A stretch of DNA of 64,000 nt from Agrypnia vestita (lineage: Eukaryota; Arthropoda; Insecta; Trichoptera; Phryganeidae). Below the pieces are notes generated by a model. The model was not told where the DNA came from. It made no database searches and saw only the letters and a program-made list of their open reading frames with translations. Both the position numbers and the translations under genes were made by a program. The DNA is taken from contig JADDOH010004258.1 in the NCBI GenBank assembly GCA_016648135.1, forward strand, positions 186,001 through 250,000, given 5' to 3'. Below, piece by piece: positions 54,885-64,000 of the stretch (the first letter of the stretch is position 1; each line of letters opens with the position of its first letter).

Positions 54885-55145
54885 GTAGTCTATCATGGGT
54901 GGAATTGTGAACGTACATTGTTTAAAGTGATCACTTAAGTCAGCCATACGATAGGTCATAAGCCCTATGGACACCCAAAATAAAGAATTCCATGTACCTA
55001 CTTTTCCACATAAAAAGTAGCTTCGTCTCAATGAGGCATTCATAAAATATCTTGATAAATGATGTCCCCTGGGAATAAAATTCAGTATTGTGTTCTTGAA
55101 AAATTTGAACATATGTGCTCAAAATATTCTGAATATATTTACTCT
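54885..55145 (-). repeat. Dispersed repeat family A, long copy, minus
   Basis: On the minus strand: CAGAATATTTTGAGCACA, AGAACACAATACTGAATTTT, GAGACGAAGCTACTTTTTAT, GGTGTCCATAGGGCTTATGA and GACTTAAGTGATCACTTTAA. It ends AATTCCACCCATGAT, shared with 8200-8215. Confidence 0.7.
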
Positions 55146-55323
55146 AATCTTCTTCAAAGTTGTCCCCTTTGCAATGTAATGCAATATTTAAATTTTATTT
55201 CTAATATATAGTCTTTTTAACGTTTTAAATTTAAAAAAAAACTGTACAGGTTGTTGCTTCAGAACAGACCTTATCTAGTGAAGCAACTAGGTACCTTTAT
55301 TTATATAAATAAATATATTCAAA

Positions 55324-55329
55324 TCAATA

Positions 55330-55362
<33 letters not shown>

Positions 55363-57601
55363 AAGAAACCCGTGTTTCCCTATCCGCCATGTTTTCTTCA
55401 CAACCAGATACTACCACCCCCTGGTGGTTGTAGTGGTGGATAGCCCTTAGTGTACCATTTAAAATGTGCGAGTTTGGTGGGGGTGGCTGAGCGAGGGTGG
55501 GAGTGGGTGACGAAAATGTGCATTCTAGCACATTGTTTTGTTATGGGAAGGCCGCAAATACTTCAGATTGTTCCAGAATGGGCCCGCCGACTGTGTAGGT
55601 AAGTCTAGAAGGTTCCGGAAAAATCCGCTCTAGAAAGATCTGGAAGGAGAACGTTATGGAAGATTCTCGAAAATTCTATAAGGCTCCAAACTAAGAGGTG
55701 GGTGGAGAAGATTCCGTTTGAAGAAGTTTGATAAAGGTCTATAAAATTCTGGCGGTGGAGTATGTCTGTGATTCTAGAACGTTCCACACGTTTCAACGTT
55801 CAACGTTTCAACGTTCCAACGTTCGATAAAGTTCAAGAATGTTCTGGATGGAGAACGTTCTAGAAGATTCACGAAGTTCTATAACGTTTCAAACAGTATG
55901 GCGGAGTGTGTCTGTGAGTCTAGAAGGTTCCAGAATGTTCGATAAAGCTCTAGAAAGTTCTAGAAGAAGAACGTTCTAGAAGATTATTAAAAGTTCTATA
56001 AGGTTCCTAAGTAAGTAGCGGAGTGTGTCGGTGTATCCAGAAGGTTCCAGAACGTTCATGAAGGTTTTTGAATTCCTTAGAATTTTCTGGAAGCAGAAAG
56101 TTCAAGAACATTCTTGACTGAATGGCTGAGTGTGCCGGTGAGTCTAGATGATTCAAGAATTTTCGATAATTGTGCTTTAGAAAATTCTGGAAGGAAAAGG
56201 TTCCCGAAAGTTCTATAAGGTCACAAACTGAGTGACAAGGATTGTCAGTGATTCTAGAACAGAAAGTTCATGATGTTTCTCGAATTTTTTAGAAGTTTCT
56301 GGAAAAAAACGTTCGAGAAGGTTCTATAAGATTCCAAACTGACTGGCGGAGTGTGTCGGTGAGTCTAGAAGATTTCAGAACGTTCGATAAAGCTGTAGAA
56401 AGTTTTGAAAGGAGAACATTCTAGAATATTACCAAAAAATCTATAAGGTTCTAAATTGAGTGCGGAGTGTGTCAGCGAGACTAGAAGATTCCAGAACGTT
56501 CGATAAAGCTCTAGAAAGTTCTGGAAGGAGAACCTTCTAGAAGATTAACGAAAGTTCTATAAGGTTCTAGACAAAGTGACAAAGTGTATCTGTGACTTTA
56601 TAACGTTCCAGAACGTTTGATAAAGTTCTAGAATGTTCTGGAAGGAGAACGTTGTAGAAGATTCTTTATTCTTCTAAAGAATGTTCTCTTACGTTCTAAA
56701 CAGTGTGGCGGAGAGTGACTGTGAGTCAAGAAGGTTCCAGAACGTTCATGAAGGTTCTCGAATGCATTAGAAGATTCTAGAAAGACAAAGTCAAGAAGGT
56801 TCTAAAAGGTTCCAAACAGAGTGTGTCGGTGAACCTAGAAAGTTCTAAAATGTTCAATTAAGTTCTCGAATGTTCTGGAAGGAGAACGCTGTAGAAGATT
56901 CCCGAAAGATCTTTAATGTTTCAATCAGTGTGGCGGAGTGTATCTGTGAGTCTAGAAGGTTCTAGAATGTTCGGTAAAGCTCTAAAAATTTCTGGAAAGA
57001 GAACGTTCTTGATGATTCCTTAAAGTTCTATAAGGTTCCAAACTGAGTGGCGGAGTATGTCGGTGAGTCTAGAAAGTTCCAGAAGATTAAGAGAAGGTTC
57101 CAGAATGCTCGAGAAAGTTCTGGATGGAGAAAGTTTCAGAAAGTTCTATAAGGTTCCAAACTGAGTTGCATAATGTGTCAGCGAGTTTTAAAGGTTCCGG
57201 AAAGTTCTGGAGGGTTCGAGAATGCTCTAAAAAGTTCTGGAAGGAGAAAGTTCTTCAAGCTATCAGAAAGATCTATAAGGTTGCAAACTGAGTGGGGGAG
57301 TGCGTCGGTGGTTCTAGAGGTTCCAAAAAGAATTATAATGCTTTAGAAGATTCTGGAAAGGGAAAGTTCTAGAAGATTCCAGGAAGTACTATAAGATTTC
57401 GTACTGCTCTAGAAAGTTTTGGAAAGTTCTCTCTAGAGTGTTATGATTATGCGCTAAAATATCTGTTGATATTTGGCAATGCGAAGTTGGTCCAGCAAGG
57501 CAATCGATATCACAGGTGCCGAAACCAGCAAAAAAGAGACGTCAACACAATTCTATGCTTACCGAATTATGGTCCCGAGCGAAGCCGGGCCAACCAGCTA
57601 G
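55324..57601 (+). mobile_element. Probable Helitron carrying a repeat array
   Basis: The 3' end is clear: CCCGAGCGAAGCCGGG hairpin, then CCAACCAGCTAG (CTAG 57598-57601) followed by T, as at 21674. The 5' end is less certain: an AT run ending TATATATAAAGAAACCCG near 55365 resembles Helitron starts, with a TC at 55323-55324. Between them lie about 190 bases of GC-richer sequence, the GAA/TTC array, and about 160 bases before the end. No Rep/helicase frame is present. The array as Helitron cargo is inference. Confidence 0.5.
55550..57450. repeat. ~15 x 117-bp satellite made of heat-shock-element-like triplets
   Basis: About fifteen degenerate units, mostly 105-130 bp, recognisable by GAGTGTGTCGGTGAGTCTAG at each start (for example 55904, 56022, 56347, 56466, 56937, 57054). 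Within each unit GAA and TTC alternate at 2-base spacing, as in TTCCAGAACGTTC (three pentamers) and GAACGTTCTAGAAGATTC (continuing into CCGAAAGTTC in the best units). This is the nGAAnnTTCn layout bound by heat-shock factor. Units diverge by substitutions and small indels, so the array is not newly formed. No coding. Confidence 0.85.
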
Positions 57602-57812
57602 TAAATAAATAAATGCACACTTCTCGCAGCGGTCCCGCCATTCTTGGAAACACTTTTGGAATTGGCATTTTTGGGAAATAGCCAAAAATCACACGGAGCC
57701 TTGTCGGGAGAGTAGAGAGCCTGATAAACCAAGAGAATGCTGTATTTGATCAAGAAAGTCTGAATCAGATGCGAAAAATGAGCAAATGCATTATACGTAG
57801 TCATAATCAATC
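57602..57812 (-). pseudogene. Mariner-type transposase relic, C-terminal part
   Basis: Minus strand: NAFAHFSHLIQTFLIKYSIL, then YSPDKAPCDFWLFPK, the mariner 'YSPDLAPxDFxLFP' signature with the third catalytic Asp. After a frame change and an internal deletion comes CFQEWRDRCEKCAFIYL, the usual C-terminus. The second Asp of the HDNAPAH motif has drifted. The relic stops exactly at the Helitron CTAG-T edge. It belongs to a different lineage from the mariner at 10137-11250. Confidence 0.7.
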
Positions 57813-58654
57813 ATATATTTATTATCTCGACTAAATCCCTGAGATTTTTTCGTCGTGTCTCGTGTCGTGCTCTAAGCAATTGAAACTCTACTATTTCAAC
57901 GTTTTTAAATTAAAAAGCAAGCCTGCCTTTTATATCTTATTTAAAATCACAATAAATTATTCTGATAAACAATCAAATCCAGTCGTGTCTAATGATGTGG
58001 TTGTGACACGCCTGATTGTTGTAGATGCTTTATCAAAATGAATTACTAAATACTAATGACGGCCCGTGGCAAAAATATTATCTGTAAATAAATAACAGTT
58101 TTAAATACTGCAGTATTTATATAAAGGTATAATTATAATGTTATAAAATATTTGGTAATGTTTCGCTAAGTTCAAAATACCTAATAAAATGATTAAATAT
58201 TCTTGTTGACAATGTACAAAATCTAGACATTTGTTCTTTGCTACAGACATTTGAGAAATGCACTTTGCATTAAAATGCACGAATGAAAAAATACCTTCTT
58301 TGTAAGTACCTTGATAATCTTCCTTACTTAAAAATCTGTCATAGTTACAAAACACCAGATATAAAAAAAATATCATTATTTATATTTTCATCGTCTGTAC
58401 ATTTTGATTTTTAATTTATTTGTATAAATTGTATCCTGACGAAGGGAACATGTTGATATTTATGTACCTGAAACATGTTGATATTTTTAATATTTAAGTG
58501 GTGAAAACGAAGTACATTTTTATTGATTAAATAAAATAAGACATTCGTAGACCTCTTTTCTTTTAAGAAAGATAATCGAATTAGTAAGTTACATCGTTTT
58601 GTTGTGTTGGTGATTACGGGTGTAAACGCCAACACAATAGCGAAGAAAAAAACT
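57813..58654. other. Unassigned, with a degenerate hammerhead-like spot
   Basis: 58431-58475 (CTGACGA, GGGAACATGTTGAT, CTGAAACATG) may be a decayed version of the motif at 11836. No gene. Confidence 0.35.
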
Positions 58655-59165
58655 TCATTTCAACTACAAAACACACACGTTCACCAGTTTGAAGACTACA
58701 AAGTGTACACTACAATTGTAGTAAAAACTACTTGAAGTGAAGTAATTGTAGTACTACGAAATGAAGTGAAGTAATTGTAATAATAATGAAGTGAAGTAAT
58801 GAAATGAAGTATTTTTTTCCCAAATAAAAATTTAAAAAAAAAAAAAAAAAGGTCGCCAGCCAGATTTCTTCGTTCGATTCCAAAAAAATTTCAAACCATG
58901 GGGGGGGAGGTTGTTACAGATTCCAGAGATTTCTTCATATATCTACATCAATTTTCCAAAAATTTCACGTAAAAAATACACTATTTAAAATGTGTTTCTC
59001 ATCCTTTCGATAACTTTGAAGTGTATGTACTTTGTAGTGTTCGCTTTGAAATGAAGTGTACTATTTGAAGTTTATACTTTCAATAACTTTGGTGTTTGTA
59101 GTTTGTAGTGTGCACTACACATCAAAATGTGCGAAGTGTGCACTTCAATGTAGTGTAGTACTACA
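58655..59165 (+). repeat. Repeat family E (GAAGTGAAGTAATTGTAGTAC), plus copy
   Basis: Starts near CGTTCACCAGTTTGAAGACT and is filled with GAAGTGAAGTAATTGTAGTA variants, then CCATGG and AATTTCACGT landmarks shared with 27040-27270, then more GTAGTGT/ACTACA motifs to GTAGTACTACATTGTAGTAG. The many short palindromic motifs could form complex folds. Origin unknown. Confidence 0.5.
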
Positions 59166-59559
59166 TTGTAGTAGTGAGTACAGAGCGGACCCATCACTAC
59201 AACACAACGAAACAATGTGCCTCGTACGCACAGCTTACACATACTAATTCGATTGTCTTTCTTAAATGGAAATAGGTCTACTTACAATTTTTTATATAGG
59301 ATTTTTAAAAGAGAAACGCAAAACATGTTGTCGCGACGGTACGAGGGAACGGATTCAGAGCGTCATCCTGCGTCTCTTCCGTACATCGTCTCTTTTCCAC
59401 AACGCCCGGTGGTGGTGGTTTAGAGTTGCCAGTGTACGCGTCCGAACCGCCACACTCACCGCGGTAAAAAGAGTCAGGGCCTAAAGACATCGAGTCACAA
59501 AGCTCCGCTAGTACTACAGCGCATTAGTACCGCCGCGGATATGCCATGGTTTTGATTTA
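59166..59559. other. GC-richer unassigned segment
   Basis: 59320-59545 is CpG-rich with overlapping short frames on both strands and no known product. Confidence 0.3.
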
Positions 59560-60357
59560 AGGTACAGATACACATGCTTCTTTACTGGTATGCTAACGAG
59601 CATGCCACTAATAAGCATGCCCTAACAACTGTACACACTTGCTCATTACTGGCATGCTTATTAGTGGCATGCTCATAAATAAGCATGCCCAAAGCTAACA
59701 ATCAAACACACATGCTTATTAGTGGCATGCTCTTGTCATAGAATAGAGACGCTCTTGTTCAAAATGGAAACTTTGCAAACTGAAATAGAAAATTCAAGTC
59801 AACCAATAAATCAAAAAAGTTCCTGAGTTTCCATCCGCACATTTTTGATTTTTTTTTTTTTTTTTATAAAAAAAATAGAGATGCGAACACGGAATACGTG
59901 TCACATCAATATTTTTACTATTTTCAAATTAAGCTAAACGCTTGTGCTATGAAAATAGGACTAACTTGCTAGTCTGGGCTTTTAGTTTATATAATTTTTA
60001 TTGTAAGATTTGAATCAATCATGCCTATTAATAAAGTTTCGTAAACATTATTTCTCACTATATTATTTTTACACAACGGTGACCGAGTATTCCACAGACA
60101 TTCGTGATTCCTATAATAAATTACGAAAAGTAATGTTTTATCATCTCCCCAACGCGCCATATTTGTTTCATCTCTCGCGGACTGAGAAGATCGCATCGAT
60201 AATACTAGTCGCGAAGCCCGCGAATGACATAAGCATGCTCATAAATAAGCAAGTCTGTTCACACATGCTCCAAAGATACCCCTTCTCTATGGTGAATGAC
60301 AGTGGCATGCTTATAAATCAACCGGCGGTTGATTTTTGAGCATGCCACTAGGTGGCC
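59560..60357 (-). mobile_element. PIF/Harbinger-like element, copy 2
   Basis: Begins AGGTACAGATACACATGCTT after TTA (59557-59559), as in copy 1, and follows it closely through the subterminal repeats, the MADF-like remnant (59987-60196, minus) and GACATAAGCATGCTCATAA. About 145 bases (59850-59995), beginning with a T run, are inserted relative to copy 1. The right end is rearranged: after CAGTGGCATGCTTATAAATC a new inverted pair (AAATCAACCGGCGGTTGATT) leads to GGTGGCC and TTA (60358-60360). The canonical right end is missing. Confidence 0.65.
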
Positions 60358-60360
60358 TTA

Positions 60361-60889
60361 GAAAAAAGCTATTAGGGACCGAGGGGTCTATGAATATTAC
60401 ATTTACAATTATATGCTTATATAAACATTTAAATAATAAAAAATATCTTTTATACATTTGTTTTTAATGAAATTTAAAATAAATTAAATTTCATTAAATA
60501 TTATTATTAAGTTCTGCAAGTTAAACGTTATTCTAAATGTGACAGCTGTTTCGGCTTATTAGGCCGTTAGTTTATTGCAGTTAGTTAATATATAAAGCCG
60601 CTGCCGGTTTCGACGTGTCATTTCCATGCGTTGTTTAAACTAACTCAAAATATACAAGTATAGTAATGAACCGTTGTTGATGGGGGTAGTGAAGGAGATT
60701 TGGGGCGCGAAGGGAGTTGGGAGGGGTAAAAATAAAAGAACATCGTTAATAAAGGTGATTTACAGGGTGCTATTACATTGTTGACTATGTTGATTTTTCA
60801 CATTGTTTTTTGTAAATTTTATTATAAAGTGGACTACTTGATGAATTTGTTAAGATTTGTGAGTATAAAGAGAAATTTTCCTTTTTCAA
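60361..60889. other. Unassigned sequence
   Basis: No gene recognised. Confidence 0.4.
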
Positions 60890-61200
60890 ACTGTTTCTAA
60901 CAAATGATTTGCGAATTCCGAATAATCAACACATTTAACGCTCCTAATGATCATTTCTGCATACTGTGCATCACATTCATTACATTCTAATGATATCGCT
61001 TTTTTCCCAATCATTTGAAATATTTTTGTTGTTCAGTAAATTTTTATTCTTAGATTTATGTAGAAAGCTGAAGGAATGAAATCTTGTAATATATTGAGTA
61101 GTTTTAAAAATAAGCCACCAGCATAATGAAGTTTTTTATACATTCTGTTGTTATTAGATTGTTTTATAGTGTAACCACTATAAATGTATTTGTGTCAAAA
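60890..61200 (-). pseudogene. Possible Penelope-like element relic (GIY-YIG region)
   Basis: Minus-strand translation near 61005-60900 gives IGKKAISLECNECDAQYAEM, then RSVKCVDYSEFANHLLETV. The CxxC followed by 'D..Y' and, seven residues on, 'RSvK' resembles the start of the GIY-YIG endonuclease of Penelope-like elements, which carries a CxxC before the YIG. The YIG itself has drifted. Upstream frames (to 61200) are broken. The call is tentative; hammerhead-like motifs elsewhere in the window give it indirect support. Confidence 0.3.
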
Positions 61201-62129
61201 ATATTTTTAGTTTCTGTTAAATATTTTTAATTAAGAGCGGTTAGTCAACTCAGTTTAATTTAATAAAAATATTAATTTCATTATTGTTATTTTCTTTGTT
61301 TAAATTGACATTAATTGTTCGATGTATCATTGAATAAACGAAAGTGGATGGCATAACACAGTCAGTATGTGTAGTGTCTAAAAATTGTTACGTACATAGT
61401 TAATGCCCGAAAAATACAAAAAATATCTACATTAACCCTACGGCGATATCTAAAAACAGAGTATCTCATATGTGACAGTCACCCTCAAATGAGATACGTT
61501 GCAAAAAATATTTGACAGCTCGCTAAATAGCTTTTTTCAATTTCAGATTTAAAATGATAAAGTGTTGCTTACATAATATAATTCAAATCGATACTTGTCG
61601 GCCAAATCGATTGATGAAGAATCCATCGGCTCGCGAGTGTTGCTGTGTGGGTGTGTCGCTGTGTAGGTGTGCGTGTACACCTGTTTGCACAGAGAAATAC
61701 AGCCGTCTAGAGGTAATGCGAACAGACATATAAACACGTTCAGGTACATGTGTAAATCACTCTGCTTCTAGCACCAATCAAATTTTTTTCCTTGTTACGA
61801 TTTCATATTCGTGGATGGAGGGCTATTCATTGTTAACCATTTTTTTAATTTGATATAATTTTTTGTAGTTTATTAAAACTTTAAATAATGCATAATTTTT
61901 GTCAATAACTCAAGAATAACTCTTGTGCTTGGATGGAGACTAACACTTTTATATAATTATTTTATATATTTATTTTGTACACCTACATATTTAAAAAAAT
62001 AAAATTACGTGCTGGTCGTGTGCTTCAACTCCGAATGAGAGAGAGAGAGAGAGAGAGACAGAAAGTCGCATGGAGGGGGCATAACGTTTTTTACTTACGT
62101 GACGACTTCTACCAGTCAACTCCTACCGC
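61201..62129. other. Unassigned sequence
   Basis: 61620-61700 is GC-richer and GT-rich. 62037-62060 is a (GA)n microsatellite. No gene. Confidence 0.4.
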
Positions 62130-62440
62130 AAACCAATAATTTTTAATTTTATTTTTTGTAGTGCTCGTTACATTTTTATTATTCGTTCAATCTCAATTTT
62201 CTTCTTCTTAATTTCTGTAGGTAAGCTATTAAAATTCTTTATTCCTGAAAAAATGTATAGTTTGCTGATATTGTTTGGTGTTGAATTTGGTTTGGTTTGA
62301 AATTATTTTGAGAACTTAAGGATGAACTTTTTTCAAGTTTTGCATAAATATGTCCTTTAATTATTTTAATTTTTTTTTTGTAAATATTTTTTAATTTTGG
62401 AACTGTGAATTTTGTGAACAGTGTTTGTGTTGAGAACATT
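62130..62440 (-). pseudogene. Jockey/CR1-type LINE ORF2 C-terminal relic
   Basis: Minus strand: KGHIYAKLEKSSSLSSQNN, then after frame changes FSGIKNFNSLPTEIKKKKIE and IERIIKM plus stop. GIKNFNSLP is the C-terminal motif of this LINE group (compare GLKLYNDLP at 19150-19372). Confidence 0.6.
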
Positions 62441-62502
62441 GATTACTTTTAATTGGTTGATTACGTTTTTTTATGGTTTTTCAAATATTTAATCATACAT
62501 AA

Positions 62503-62945
62503 ATGTTGTCACGAGAAAAGAGGAGAATTACACATAATAAACGATTTCCCGAAACTCTATAAGTTAATAACATATTGGAAATTACTAGAAGGGTCTGGAA
62601 TAAACGCTGGAAATTCCTACTAAATTTGTGAAACATTTGAAAACCCCAAACTGTGTATAAATGAGATGAAACCATTGCGACATTGCCTAATTTTGATATT
62701 TAGCAATCATAGATAGGCGAACCAACGGGGATAAATTACGGCGTTTCTTAGTTTTTGATGGCGATCAACGTGATAAGAAACAGCGAATAAAGTGCGAATA
62801 TTCTAGACGACGAGTATAAAGTGTTGATAGACAAGTGGAAGATTCTGGAGTGACGAGTGTGAAAGTAGTGAGAATTACATAATACTGTTCCATTTTAGTT
62901 CGTGTTCAGTGACTTTTTGTGATTAAATAAAAACATTAATTAATT
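62503..62945 (+). repeat. Possible solo LTR
   Basis: Starts TGTTGTCACGAGAAAAGAGG, has a TATA-like GTGTATAAATGAG at about 62653, and near the end GATTAAATAAAAACATTAAT (polyadenylation-signal-like), then CCACCGCGAAT. Related starts lie at 4769 and 7855. The CA end and target duplication were not fixed, and no internal region follows. The repeat may continue to about 62990, where CGGTGG mirrors CCACCG. Confidence 0.35.
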
Positions 62946-63362
62946 TTAACCACCGCGAATCTGAGAAAATATTAAATTTTTAAATTACGGTGGGTTCTTC
63001 ATTAGGCTCTCTGTCTATCTTGGAAGCCTCATATAAAAATACATAATTCTCTGTGTAATAATATGCATCAATAATGCTACCAGATGGTAGCATTAGTGAT
63101 GCGTATTGATATGGTAAATAAAATAATGATATGGTAAATAAAATAATTTGGCAATAAAAGCAAAATAAATGAATAAATCTTTATATTATAATGTCCACCA
63201 GATGCCGTAAATAATGATGAGATATAAAATAATAATGAGGCGTTAAAAGGAAAAAAGGTTAATTTTTTATGTAACAATGTCTGTCACTGACGCTAACAAG
63301 ACTATGCGCTAGGCGCGCCCGAAATACGTAGTAAACTTAGGTAAGTCTATAATACGACATCA
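62946..63362. other. Unassigned AT-rich sequence
   Basis: 63070-63115 contains an inverted ATCAATAATGCTACCA and TGGTAGCATTAGTGAT pair (a hairpin). No gene. Confidence 0.4.
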
Positions 63363-63607
63363 TAATGTGGGGCATAAAAGCAAAGGCAGCAATATACGTA
63401 AAAAAATAAAAAAATGTTTTGAATGCAGTCACCGAAGATTACTAATTTAAAATGTACTGAATTCTAGATTTTATGTATCTATCCCTTCGAAAATCATGTT
63501 TCCTTTAAATTTATATGCTTTGTTTCCTATAAAATCTCGAATTTGGTACATTATAAATTAATAATCCTCGGTGCATTAAATTTGCCTTTGCTTTTGTACC
63601 CCACAGA
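63363..63607 (+). mobile_element. MITE family B copy 3, uninterrupted
   Basis: Left end TGTGGGGCATAAAAGCAAAG, right end the complement of TGTGGGGTACAAAAGCAAAG. About 245 bp. It carries the undisturbed sequence CTAATTTAAAATG, into which the Helitron at 21221-21674 inserted in copy 2. The best reference copy in the window. Confidence 0.85.
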
Positions 63608-64000
63608 TAAATATATCATTTTTAAATTTTTTTTTTTTGCATACGCAAAGTTTTTTCGAGGATATGGAATATGTTGTATGCTATGCCGGATTGTAAATAA
63701 CTAAAAAATGTTTGAGTGAGTTCTAAATCTACAAAATCTTAACTCATGCTCGTTTAGTGATTAAATAAATACCAAATATTTTCACACCTAAAACGCAAGT
63801 TCGATTTCGAACCCCCTGTCAGTACAAAAAGCCTCCTTTGTAATAGAATAGCGTCTTAATAAAGCGCCCCCCGTGGCGCGCTCCTCCCCTCCCCTCACGT
63901 AGCCGCCGCAGGGCTCCGCGGCGCACAGAGGGCCCCCGAGGGCCCCCGACGGGTCTCCTTTGGCGGGGCGTCGGCTCACGTCAACTTATCCGATGTTGTC
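63608..64000. other. CpG-rich window edge
   Basis: 63845-64000 is strongly GC- and CpG-rich (for example GTGGCGCGCTCCTCCCC), unlike anything else here. A 63-codon minus-strand frame (63788-63979) is closed upstream by a stop and has no recognised domain. Best read as the promoter or first exon of a gene beyond the window, but this is unproven. Confidence 0.35.

Noticed and set aside
55335..55362. (TA)n run as a promoter
   Set aside because: Simple microsatellite, as at 39705-39722; no start site evidence.
63788..63979. 63-codon GC-rich frame at the right edge as a coding exon
   Set aside because: It lacks an ATG at its start, has an in-frame stop just upstream and no known motif; more likely untranslated or promoter DNA.

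Overview
The window looks like intergenic or intronic DNA from an insect, most likely a moth or butterfly (Lepidoptera). The reasons are its AT-rich composition, an interstitial (TTAGG)n telomere-type tract, Helitrons with the lepidopteran-type start (TCTATACTAAT) and hairpin-CTAG-T end, a mariner element, PHD-type LINEs and tRNA-derived SINEs. I recognise no conventional host protein gene. The sequence is a stack of mobile elements, many nested in one another, separated by AT-rich sequence and a few GC-richer islands. The organism call is inference.

Layout. 1-9.6 kb holds MITEs with a nested Helitron, scraps of LINE and LTR elements, a possible tiny secreted-peptide gene on the minus strand (8652-8747), and a 175-bp tandem duplication. 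10.1-11.25 kb is a mariner with intact ends whose transposase has lost the segment carrying the first catalytic Asp. 13-25 kb has foldback MITEs, RTE-like and Jockey/CR1-like LINE 3' ends, a PIF/Harbinger-like element (17632-18322), a 454-bp Helitron whose empty site is visible at 63.4 kb, and the TTAGG tract. 27-38 kb is mostly short inverted-repeat elements and a tRNA-derived SINE family that includes a 437-bp head-to-head palindrome.

39.8-45.4 kb is the only element that looks intact: a two-ORF non-LTR retrotransposon on the minus strand. ORF1 has a PHD finger and coiled coil; ORF2 has an endonuclease and reverse transcriptase. The 3' UTR holds three identical 95-bp repeats and the element ends in a short TTTGAAT tail. 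A 232-bp palindrome lies just beyond its 5' side.

49-60 kb has more SINE, MITE and LINE copies, then at 55.55-57.45 kb about fifteen degenerate ~117-bp repeats built from alternating GAA and TTC triplets two bases apart, the layout of heat-shock-factor binding sites. The array ends just before a Helitron 3' end and may be Helitron cargo. A second Harbinger-like copy lies at 59.56-60.36 kb. 60.9-64 kb has a weak Penelope-type endonuclease relic, a possible solo LTR, another MITE, and a CpG-rich edge that may belong to a gene outside the window.

Scattered hammerhead-ribozyme-like cores (CTGATGA, short hairpin, CGAAAC) recur at seven or more places, as expected from old Penelope-like elements. 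All family calls come from reading motifs and comparing copies within the window by eye; no database search was possible.
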